From Channallabes apus (taxonomy: Eukaryota; Chordata; Actinopteri; Siluriformes; Clariidae): 64,000 nt of DNA. Numbering within the stretch: the first letter of the stretch is position 1; each line of letters begins with the position of its first letter. The stretch covers positions 11,112,206-11,176,205 of the forward strand of contig CM060105.1 in assembly GCA_030522415.1 (NCBI GenBank), in the 5' to 3' direction. Below are positions 39,910 through 49,160 of the stretch, piece by piece. A model generated the notes under the pieces. The model had not been told where the DNA came from and made no database searches. It was given only the letters and a program-made list of their open reading frames with translations. The translations under genes were made by a program, and so were the position numbers.

Positions 39910-41074
39910 AGACCCGATGCTAAAATGTCCAACTTTGCAATAGAAGCAAACACGTTTACAGTCTGGTACAAAAAATGTATAACAAAAGATGGAGTGAATT
40001 TCTATGTAACGCATAACTTGAAATTACATTTAGTCAGAAAGTTATGCATAATTAGGGGTGTGGCTGATTTGAGTGACAGATTCATTGCAGATGTCGAACC
40101 ATCAACTATCTGCTATGCATCACATTACCTAACTGGAACCATTGGCTTTTAACTCGCCACTAGGAACGTAGGAGTTGGCACATTATGACTTGTAGGGAAT
40201 GAATGATGGAGTTCAAACAAATGCATTAGAATATAACAATATCAGAATTTTAGCTAAGCTATAGCTAAACTAGGTAGTTTGTGGTAACTGAGGTAAGCAG
40301 GCGTGTTCCAGCCAACAGTGTGGCTCCATTCACTCCATCCTTTAGCCCATTTAGGATTAACTGGAGTTTACATGGAGTTTACATGAGCTTCAAAACCTCT
40401 TTTCAGAAAAATAATCGGTGATGTCATGGAGATTTCTTTTCATACAGTTTACACTAGCATTAGCATCGCCTCATCCTAACTGTGCCCCAAATGCTATGCT
40501 GGAGATTGAGTATCTATATTAGTAAAAACTCTTTTGTTTTTGTTTTGACCAGTCTAAAAGTGTTTTCTTTTTCCCTGGGAATTCTCGATCTCGTACCCTC
40601 ACCTTTAGCCTATTCTTACATTCAGGTCAAACATCTCCTGGCTGAATGCCTCCATTTACAAATGAACTTCTCGTCCCACCAATTTTTCTTTACCTTCACC
40701 TTATTCGCTTTTTAAAATCCTACACTTAAGTGGCCAGCACACCTCTGGCTCACACTTTGTCTAAAGGTCAAAGGTCACGGACATTAGCTAAGTGTTCCTA
40801 TCCTGCAGTAAACCGGTGAAGTCCTGCTCTCTCTCCTCCCTCGCTCTCAGCCTATCCCACCTCGCGGCACCTCAACCTCCCTCACTATCCTCCCTTCATC
40901 TCTACTCCCCTCCTCCCTTCATCCCTTCATCAGTCTATCCTTCCCTCCTGGCCAGAGGTGTCAAACAGAGACGCCTTGTTCCCTGCGTCCTACTCTTTCC
41001 AACTCGGGACCCCACAAAAATCCCAGCAATCCCTGCTATTTCCGCCACCTTGTTTGTTTGGTGGGCAAGGAACG

Positions 41075-41106
<32 letters not shown>

Positions 41107-41978
41107 AGATGTGTATGTTCTGTTCCTGGATTTTCCACACACACATACACACACTTACAGCAGCACAGCAGACAGAGCTCACCTCTGTTCCCATGCTGAC
41201 CATGTGAGTGGTGTTTGTGTGTGTGTATGAGAGAGCGAGAGAGAGAGAGAGAGTATTTTTTGTATGAGTTAGCATGTACGTAAGTAGTATATTCCTCTTC
41301 TGAAGCATCACTTAAAACATCACACTCATTCTCATTTCACAGTGATGGTAACTTTATAAACTCACACATGGTCCATTACTAAAGGAACAAAACGGACGAA
41401 AATTGAAATGGGAGTCTATGCTGCCCTCCCCTGGACAATAAACTCACTAAGTGTCACTCTGATGCTTTCCTTTATGACTTCATTGCCTCATGTATCCCCC
41501 ACATGTTTGGGGAATTAAAGGATTTCGTGGGAGGCCAGTGTGAAGCTTCAGATATGTAGCAGGTAGTCTCATCATAGCTCAGGCATATTGAGAAAACGTT
41601 TTACCTTCATGCTATCCAAGCAGTAGTGAAACACTGGGATAAGTGCATTAGTGTAGCAGGGGGTTACATACGTAGAGATATAAAGAGTAGAATCACTTAA
41701 CCGCACTCAGACATAACTGTGTTCTGTTATTCTGTAAAATCTAAACTCCTGATTTGTCTTGAATGCCCTTGTGGAAATGTGATATATGTCATTTAAATCA
41801 ACTTATAATCATTTATTTGAGTTAAAAATCTTCCAAAGACAAAAAAGTGGAACTAGATGCACCCTAGTCTAGTCTAAGCTGATCCTCTACTAAGTCAGCA
41901 TAATATAATTTTAACTGCAGATCAAAGTCAAATGCAGTTGATTGGCCCTGCATTGGATTCTTAGGTGTCTCAGGTTTC
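39910..41978. other. Non-coding spacer
   Basis: I see no supported gene. The plus-strand open frame at 40792-41199 is driven by pyrimidine-rich sequence and a (TC)n run at 41080-41103, and has no splice or promoter context. A (TG)n(AG)n run lies at 41215-41255. Confidence 0.45.
41812..41817 (-). terminator. Poly(A) signal for the unknown minus-strand gene
   Basis: AATAAA on the minus strand lies about 160 bases beyond the stop codon at 41979. This is a normal spacing and supports the frame being a real terminal exon. Confidence 0.5.
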
Positions 41979-43004
41979 TCAGGTGTCTGTCTGTCCTCGT
42001 TGTGGATGGACAGGAAGTGCTGGGACACTCAGAGGGAAGAAAGGAGTGCTGAAAAAGCTGCCAGGAGATGGAGGAGGGGAATTCTCTGGGAGAACGAATG
42101 GTACGTCTAACAGGTATCCCGACTGAGATATTGGAGGCAGGAAATGTGGACGTCGGTCTCTCCTGGGGTGATGTGCCGTCTTTCCTTCCTGCTCACACTC
42201 TAGTTCACATTTGTTAGACTTTGGAGATCCAGAAGGTTGTGGGTTCTTCCTGCTGGCAGAGGCCTGATCTTCTGTTATGACAAGACTGTGAAAGCACTCA
42301 CTGATGTCCAGCTTGTCACTGCCTTTCTCAGAAGCCAAAATCTGTCGGATCCTCCTGCTCCATCTCTTTCTGTTGGCATTCGCTGGCATTTCTGTGGTTG
42401 CCGCTGAGTGCGTGTCACTCTGTGTGACAGGAAACACGATGGTTCTCCTGTTAGTGTAAATCTTTGATGGAGGGTCCTGGTGTCCCATGCTGTGGCGCCT
42501 CTGAAATGTATCTGTGAGATCATTGTTGGGGTTTAAATGCGTCTCTGATTCTGACTGGAAGCTGGAAAAGGTCTCCATGTCGCAGGTCAAGCGGCTTCTT
42601 CTTACTCGTGTCTCTTGGTGGGTTTGAGAGGGACGAAGTTTCTGTGTCTTGATATCAGGCAGAGAGTCTCTGAAAGGCACTTCCCTGTACGTAGCTTGAG
42701 AAATAAGAGTATTAGTTTTCACACCACCTTGAACCTCAGTGCTTTCTTTAGCGTTAGTAGTATCAGGTCGCACCGCTCGCGCTCTGTGTAAGATGGAACG
42801 TAAGCGACGGTGAGGTGGCAGGCTGGATGATAACCCTGGCAGCCCAATGGAGCGGAACAGAGGGGCAGGACGAAGAGGACATGCAACACACTTCCCTCCG
42901 TCTGATCCATGAGTGCTCCTGTAAAGTGTGTCACTGATTTCTGGCTCCACTTTGGTGTTGGTGCTCCAGCAAGAGGTATCTGAGATGATCGGGAGGTCGG
43001 ACAT
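41979..43004 (-). CDS. Unrecognised protein, single exon or last exon, 341 aa
   Basis: I do not recognise this gene. The frame runs from ATG at 43004 (context GCACCATGT, A at -3) to TGA at 41979. It stays open upstream to 43052 but with no further in-frame ATG. It is hydrophilic with no signal peptide, membrane segment or cysteine pattern. Arg/Ser-rich stretches (RVRRSRLTCDMETFSSFQSE) and a basic segment (NRKRWSRRIRQILASEKGSD) precede a Pro-rich end (DVPFVLPENSPPPSPGSFFS). Such composition fits a disordered cytoplasmic or nuclear protein. A pyrimidine tract and AG at 43049-43048 suggest a possible acceptor, and GTCA|GTAAGT near 44140-44150 could be the donor of an upstream exon. A poly(A) signal follows. 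A chance frame of this length is unlikely, but conservation is untested. Confidence 0.55.
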   Translation of the reverse strand: MSDLPIISDTSCWSTNTKVEPEISDTLYRSTHGSDGGKCVACPLRPAPLFRSIGLPGLSSSLPPHRRLRSILHRARAVRPDTTNAKESTEVQGGVKTNTLISQATYREVPFRDSLPDIKTQKLRPSQTHQETRVRRSRLTCDMETFSSFQSESETHLNPNNDLTDTFQRRHSMGHQDPPSKIYTNRRTIVFPVTQSDTHSAATTEMPANANRKRWSRRIRQILASEKGSDKLDISECFHSLVITEDQASASRKNPQPSGSPKSNKCELECEQEGKTAHHPRRDRRPHFLPPISQSGYLLDVPFVLPENSPPPSPGSFFSTPFFPLSVPALPVHPQRGQTDT

Positions 43005-43142
43005 GGTGCGGACATGACAGGGGAGCCAAAGACCAATTGAAGATCTTGACAAAAAGTGAAGAAGGAAAATTTACACTTTAAATTAGCACTGATGCACTTG
43101 TGTAGTACTAACATAACTCATATTAATACTAAAAATAGCACT

Positions 43143-43673
43143 TACACTGATCAGCCATACCATTAAAGACATAAACATAAAACTGCCTAGGTTTTAGGTT
43201 TATCTTGGGCCACTGAGGTGGCTCTGATGCCTTGGGTAATAATTCTGCAGGTCCTCTGTGGGTCAACTATGGTCTCTAGCACCAGAATATTAGCAGCGGA
43301 TCCTTTGGGTGCCACAGGTTGCAGGATTGGGCCTCCTTGGATCAGAATTGTTTGTCTGGAGCATCTCGGGGGGATTCGATTAGTTGAGATCTAAGGATTT
43401 TGGAGGCCAGATTGACCGTTTTGAACTCTTTGCCTGCTAAGCCCCATACACAGCAAGTTGTGGTGCACTGGATGTTCTGCTGGCTAACGTTGACCCGCAT
43501 TGGCTTGTGTATGGGATCGCAGTGGACGTGCTGTTCGTTGGTCCCTGCTGGCATGGGTTAGCCTTGGGTGTCCATGGCCCTGTCGCCAGTTTACTGGTGT
43601 ATAATAAATAATTATGTTGCATGGTGTTCATGTCACCCTGACAGTAGTCATAATGTAATGGTTGATCAGTGTA
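43143..43673 (-). mobile_element. Tc1-like element remnant, internally deleted
   Basis: TACACTGATCAGCCATACCA at the left and GGTTGATCAGTGTA at the right are the inverted ends of a common fish Tc1-like family. The interior keeps fragments of its minus-strand transposase region (near CATGGCCCTGTCGCCAGTTT and GGGATTCGATTAGTTGAGAT) but most is deleted and frames are broken. Confidence 0.75.
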
Positions 43674-44650
43674 TATACTAATACTACCACTAATACTAAC
43701 ATTAGCACTACCACAAAAACGAGATAGTTTCTCTTAGCTATGCTGTTGAGGTGTTCTCTGCGGAAATGGTCTGGTAGGGTGGCTCCAGGCTTTTTAGATC
43801 TCCAGAAGAGCCATGATGATGTGCATCGTTTAATAAAACACAACTACCAAACCAAACCCCAAATCAAATTTCTTTGTTTAATTACTAACACACTACCGCA
43901 GTAACAATAAAAGCAGCATGTAAGATAAAAAATGTTTACAGTAGCATTTCTCAAGCAGTATTCAGAGTAATGGAGAAAGACCACAAGCTAAAACAGGCAC
44001 TGAACAGGACTAATCACTTACAGTACATCTGTTACTAAGAATACAACATGAACATTAAGAGTAGATCACACATTTTTTATATGAAATTATAGAAACAGAA
44101 ATAATACTCAGGCTTGAGAGAGAGAAAAGAAGCACTCACTTACTGACGGTACTGGATGATTTTACCTTGATTAGCCCAGAAAGTCAGCGGATGCTGTGGT
44201 CCGTCGTTACCATGGAGCCGTCCTGGGTCGTGTCTCTGTTCCAGCACTCATGCACCCTCTTTACCAGTCTCTCAAAAAGACACTTTTGTCCTGCTCTTAT
44301 AAATATAAAGTCTCTTTCTGTTTCACATACACACACACACACACACACACAATCCCATGCTTGCCCTCTCTCCCACATGAAAGATGGCCAACTGCTGGTT
44401 TTCCCTTCATCCCTCTGCCTCTGTAAATTATAAAACAGGAGGCTCAGGCCAAATGGTCGATTCTAGGCTTGTGGGTAAACAAGAGCTGGGTTTTGTCCAT
44501 CGCCATGTCCTCTGTAAGACGTCTTTCTCCATAATTATATCACAATCATAATCCTAGGAGTTGGCCGTGTTTTCTTTCTTTTCCACTATGGGGTGGATGT
44601 GTGTTCAGGAACTTTCAATTGAAACATTACTGAAATAATAGGGGACAGGG

Positions 44651-44770
44651 GTACAGTAGCTCGGTGGTTAGGGTGCTGAACTGCTGATCAGGAGGTCCCC
44701 AGTTCGAGCGCTGATGCTGCTGGGCTCCCACTGTTGGACACTTGAGCAAGGTTCTTCTCCCCAAAGTGCT
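44651..44770 (+). mobile_element. SINE-1-like element, degraded
   Basis: It starts ACAGTAGCTCGGTGGTTAGG, has a B-box-like CCCCAGTTCGAGCGCTG and a body with CCCACTGTTGGACACTTGAG. The tail is lost. Confidence 0.6.
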
Positions 44771-44925
44771 CACATAAAATCAGGGGTCGAGCAACCCGAA
44801 CCTGTAAGTAGCTGCCAGAAATTACAAACGCACCTCCACGGTGGGGAGGATTTGTCACCTGATGTGCCAGATGGGAGTAATAATAATATGATGTGGATGG
44901 TTTTATAGCTAACAAATGTTTTACT

Positions 44926-45342
44926 GGCCGAGTGGCGCAGTGGTAAAGTGCTCACCCTATCATCCAAGGATCGCGAGCTCCATTCCCGGGTGATGCCATA
45001 ACCTCTCTCAACCTGTGGTTACTGATTGGCTCTCTTAGAGGGGAGGGACGAGTATTTAGTGCTTCCACATTAATTACAGCTCTACAGCCAATCAGGGGCG
45101 TCTGTGAGCTCACGCAAGTGGAAGGAGTGGATAGTTCTGTCCTCCATGTGTGTTACGCCGCTCCCAACGGTGCGTGAGCAAGCAGTTCAAAAAGATGCGA
45201 TTGGATGGTGTCACGTGGTTCGGAGGGAAGACGTGATAGTCTTTGGCCCTGACTGAGTGGTAGAGGTAGTTTAATGTGGGAGCCCCGTAGAGACGGGGAG
45301 GAATTGGACACAACTAAATTAGGGAGAAAATCAGGGGAAAAA
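44926..45342 (+). mobile_element. tRNA-derived SINE-2, near full length
   Basis: The head GGCCGAGTGGCGCAGTGGTA gives a strong A-box, and a B-box-like block follows near 44975. The body has CAATCAGGGGCGTCTGTGAG and the tail GGACACAACTAAATTAGGGA. It is the best copy for defining the family. Confidence 0.88.
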
Positions 45343-45344
45343 GG

Positions 45345-45390
45345 GCATGAGGCGGGGTTCATTCTTAACAAGGTGCAAATCCATCACAGG

Positions 45391-45432
<42 letters not shown>

Positions 45433-45925
45433 ACCTTGGTGCTCATTCACACACTATGGACAATTCAGGAGTGTCAGTTAACCTAACATGTGTTTAGTTT
45501 GTGGAAGGAAATCAGAGCACCCGGAGGAGATCCACCAAGCACAGGGATGTGCAATGCAACAGTGCTAACCACTAAGCCACCATGGTGCCGTTACTTCCAC
45601 TATTATTATTATGATAATTATTATTATTAGTAGTAGTAGAGGTAGAAGTAATATTAATATTATTATCAAAGGCTGCACGGTGTTTGTGGTTGCCACTGTG
45701 ATCTCACATGTCCATGACAGGCGGTTTGAATCTCGCTTCTGGTCTGTGAGTGCATGGAGTTTGCAGGTTTTCCCGGCGGCTGGATTTGTTTCCCCCACAG
45801 TCTACAGACATGTACTGGAGGCTGATCAGTGTTTCCACATGGCCCGAAGAGTGTGTGTGTATGTGTGTACAGTATGTGTGTTTACGCTGTGATAGGTTGG
45901 CACTCCATCCATGGTGAATCAAGCC
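45345..45925. repeat. Two copies of a common fish repeat with a CA and an ATT microsatellite
   Basis: 45345-45560 contains GGTGCAAATCCATCACAGGG, a (CA)n tract and CACTATGGACAATTCAGGAG. 45667-45925 starts GGCTGCACGGTGTTTGTGGT and contains GAGTTTGCAGGTTTTCCC and TCCCCCACAGTCTACAGACA. Between them is (ATT)n. GAAGAA/TTCTTC and ATA arrays follow at 45950-46005. Confidence 0.65.
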
Positions 45926-46827
45926 TTGTGAACCAAGTTCCCTGAGATATTGTTCTTCTTCTTCTTCTTCTTCATAATAATAATAATAATAAGAAGAAGA
46001 AGATGAAGCTTTAACTGAGAACTGAAAACTGAAAGGTCCATCACCATTTGGACAGGAACATAATCATTATACTTTTGCTTCTATACTCCACCACAATGGA
46101 TGTGGTGGTGTATTTCTGTGGTGGAAATGGAATAGATATGATGCAATATGTCACTGATTGTGACAAGACATTTAGACACAAATTTCAGGATCATTATTTT
46201 ACAAACATGAATACAAAGACTTTGCAGCCAATGCCATCCTGAAGTCTGGAGCCCATGCACCTCACTACATACAGAGCTTCCTCCTGCTGTATGCTGCTTC
46301 GCCCTTTTGCTTTACTACAGCCGCCTTCAGTTACTGCTCATTTTGGTTCTATATGCCTTCAGTTTTTCTCATCAGTAAATGAAAAGCAGCTTTATTGTTC
46401 GAAAAATAAAAAGATGCAAATCTTTTCCCATTAGTACTTTTAAGCTGCAGTAGTGCCTCAAGCCCATTATACACGTCATGTGTATGTACCGCATAGTCAA
46501 ATAATGAAATGTAAGCATGACACATCAATATCAACAGTTATGCAATCCAAGTGAGACAATCTGAAATACCCCTGAGGAGGGCAATGGAGAGCACGAGACT
46601 CGAACACTCACCTAGCAGTGAAGGACACGAACAAGATCTGACTTACTGAATCGACTCTCCTGAACAAATCATTTTGGTGTGTCTCTAGTTATGATTCAGT
46701 TAAGTAAAGGACTGGAAGAAACTTTGTGTAGAAGTGGAACTGTAAGGGTTTGGGGTAAAACATACAGAAATGTCTGACTAGACTATAGATTCTTTAGTGT
46801 ATTTGTTTGGGATGATATATATTGGGT

Positions 46828-47024
46828 CAGGGGTAGCTCAGTGGTTAAGGCATTGGACTACGGTTCGGAAGATCCCAGGTTCAAACCCCACAACCACCAA
46901 GTTGCCACTGTTGGGCCCTTGAGCAAGGCCCTTAACCCTCAACTGCTCAGATGTGTAATGAGATTTTAAAAAAATGTAAGTCGCTCTGGATAAGAGCGTC
47001 TGCCAAATGCCTAAATGTAAATAT
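46828..47024 (+). mobile_element. tRNA-derived SINE-1, full length
   Basis: The head GGGGTAGCTCAGTGGTTAAG and B-box CCCAGGTTCAAACCCC are followed by the body (TTGCCACTGTTGGGCCCTTG) and the tail (CGCTCTGGATAAGAGCGTCT, then GCCAAATGCCTAAATGTAAA). This is the best reference copy in the window. Confidence 0.92.
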
Positions 47025-47053
47025 ATATCTGAGAGGCTAGCTACAGCATCGGA

Positions 47054-47183
47054 AATTAGCAGAAATCATATGTTCTTAAATCATAATGCCATTTTAGAAA
47101 TATTATATACAGAGTGTATATAATACTGTATATTATATTTCTAAAATGGCATTTTTATTTAAGAACATATGATTTCTGCAAAT
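47054..47183. repeat. 130-bp near-perfect palindrome
   Basis: CAGAAATCATATGTTCTTAA on the left and its complement on the right, then CCATTTTAGAAATATTATAT and its complement, meet at GTATATAATAC. Almost no unpaired loop is left, so it could extrude as a cruciform. Confidence 0.8.
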
Positions 47184-47216
47184 TATATATATATATATAT
47201 ATAATTTGGGAGAAAT

Positions 47217-47235
47217 CAGGGAGAACTCCATGTAC

Positions 47236-47271
<36 letters not shown>

Positions 47272-47290
47272 GTACATGGAGTTCTCCCTG
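47217..47290. repeat. Second palindrome with (TA)n core
   Basis: CAGGGAGAACTCCATGTACA and its exact complement flank an alternating TA core. It directly follows the 130-bp palindrome and merges on the right with a common fish repeat (to 47332) and a (TG)n run at 47342-47373. Confidence 0.85.
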
Positions 47291-47340
47291 TGCTTGGTGG
47301 GTTTCCTCTGAGTACTCTGGTTTCCTCCCACAGTCCCATA

Positions 47341-47374
<34 letters not shown>

Positions 47375-47699
47375 CCCGCCTCATGCTCCAAGTCTCTTTG
47401 GATAATCTATTGTTGTATATTGTTGTATTTTTTTTCCACAGCAAAATAATAATAATAATAATAATCTGCATATTTAATACAGCGTTTGCCCCTTCAATAC
47501 AATGTTCTTTTTTCTTGCCGTGGAAAAGTAAAGAGCAAGATAAGGTGTGGAATGAGGAGGTTTTAAAAGGCGGGGAAGATGAGATAGAATGAGATAGTTG
47601 GCAGTAATGTAACCTATTGAATTCCAACCACTGATAAACAACAACAAAGAAGAAGTGAAGCCTGCTAAAACACATCTGTACACTACCCCTTCTAATTCC

Positions 47700-48060
47700 A
47701 TGGTCTTTCCTGATTTATTTATTTATTATTATTATTTTATCTCTGCAGTTGATATTGAGATGTTTATCTGCTACTTCTGCTCTGTAAAGCTTCATAACGG
47801 CTCTAATCTGAGGTGCTGTTAGTTATCTGGTGATTTCTGAGGCTGCTGACTCTAACTGAACTTCTCCTCTGCAGTGTTAATGAGCAGGTCTTCATGAGAG
47901 CCAGGTGCATCATGGGGCTTGACGGGTTTTGCAAATATGTTTTTTTTCTGTTCTTACGAGGAATGTTCCAGAACCTGAGCATGATGTCATGTGGTGGATA
48001 TGTCCCACTCTGGAGCCTTCAACACGGAGGAACCGACTCTTCTGCTCGACACGAGTGATT
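47700..48060. other. Non-coding spacer upstream of txn2
   Basis: Nothing recognisable except an ATT run at 47719-47737. Sequence becomes mixed GC close to the txn2 promoter. Confidence 0.4.
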
Positions 48061-48067
48061 CGGAGTC

Positions 48068-48152
48068 TGACGTCACACCACGAACCGGAAGTACTTCCCT
48101 CTGCACTTGGTCCGTGTGACCAGAGTCGATATTCTAACAGCGGAATAATACG
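48068..48152 (+). promoter_or_regulatory. txn2: txn2 promoter elements and non-coding exon 1
   Basis: A full CRE palindrome TGACGTCA (48068-48075) and an ETS/GABP (NRF-2) site ACCGGAAGT (48084-48092) lie close together and are followed by a TATA-less start region. A strong donor (CG|GTAAGT) closes the exon at 48152 and pairs with the acceptor at 49160, so exon 1 is untranslated. GABP and CREB control of nuclear genes for mitochondrial proteins is well established. Their use here is inferred. Confidence 0.65.
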
Positions 48153-48638
48153 GTAAGTAATTACCGACAGTACGGTCGTGTCTGTGTTCATTATGGTCTG
48201 TTAATTATCCAGTTATATATTTAACGGTATTTCAGGTTTCATTGCTTTACAATAAATATAAAACTCCTTTTAGCCTGAAGAAAGGCAAAGTCACGCGGAG
48301 GTTATTGGTGATAGGACAAGCTTACACACACACACACATATACACACTGTAAGCGCGAGATCACACATGATGCCAATGATAGCACACTAATAGCACGTGA
48401 GCGCACGTGCTGCTGTGTCTCCCATCCTCATCATACAGGCTGGTGCAGAAATAATGGCACCCGTGGATATGCAGGAACACTGGGCTTATCACAGAGATGA
48501 TGTGTGCAGAAACAGTTCTGAGTGTGTTTACAGTGTGTTCAGATCACACACACACACACACCAGGTGAGGAGAGACAGTGTAACCTCAGGGTTTAGGAAG
48601 TCTGCTTACAATCAGCATGATATCATCAAACATGTATC

Positions 48639-48790
48639 GGGGTAGCTCAGTGGTTAAAGTCTTGGACTATTGATCGAAAGGTCCCAGGTTCAAACCCCAG
48701 CACCACCAAGTTGCCACTGTTAGACCCTTGCGCAAGGCCTTTAACTCTCAAGAACTCACGAGTATAATGAAATAAAAAGTCGCTCTGTTT
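48639..48790 (+). mobile_element. tRNA-derived SINE-1 in txn2 intron 1
   Basis: GGGGTAGCTCAGTGGTTAAA starts the head and CCCAGGTTCAAACCCC is the B-box. The body is intact, but the tail is shortened to GTCGCTCTGTTTGCCAAATA. Confidence 0.88.
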
Positions 48791-48824
48791 GCCAAATACC
48801 AGAAAACATTGAATTTTGGTTCAG

Positions 48825-49055
48825 CAGTTATCTGAGTCAGTTCCGGAGTGATATAATTAACTTCAGCTGTGATATGATTCATTTAAGCAGTGATAATCGA
48901 TTGGTTCAGCAGTGATACGAGTCGGTACGGCGGTCACGTGAGTCGATGATGTAGAAAGCTTCAGGGGTGATATGATTCAGTTCATCGGTGATACGATTCG
49001 GATCGTCAGTCATATTATTTGGTTTAGTGGCGACTTGATTTGGCTCAGCAGTGAT
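48825..49055. repeat. Degenerate 24-26-bp tandem repeat in txn2 intron 1
   Basis: About nine units follow the pattern GGTTCAGCAGTGATATGATT with heavy drift. The tract ends about 100 bases before the txn2 start codon. Confidence 0.7.
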
Positions 49056-49160
49056 ATGTTGTTTGTTTCACTGTTTGTTCCTTCATGGAAAGTCCTTTAG
49101 TTGTGGGGACATGAAAACGATCTATGATTAAATCCCCGTCTTCTACATCTCCCCTCGCAG

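Noticed and set aside
40792..41199. Plus-strand frame of 135 codons
   Set aside because: Leu/Ser/Pro-rich translation of a pyrimidine tract with a (TC)n run and no splice, promoter or poly(A) support.
41979..43052. Longer version of the unknown frame starting at 43052
   Set aside because: The codon there is TTG. The first in-frame ATG is at 43004, so I used that.
46828..46900. tRNA gene candidates (GGGGTAGCTCAGTGG...GGTTCAAACCCC)
   Set aside because: The A and B boxes belong to SINE heads. The stems do not fold as tRNA and the same sequence recurs with a SINE body and tail.
47133..47675. Minus-strand frame of 180 codons
   Set aside because: It runs through palindromes, a microsatellite and a common repeat, with strings of Tyr-Ile and His-Thr.
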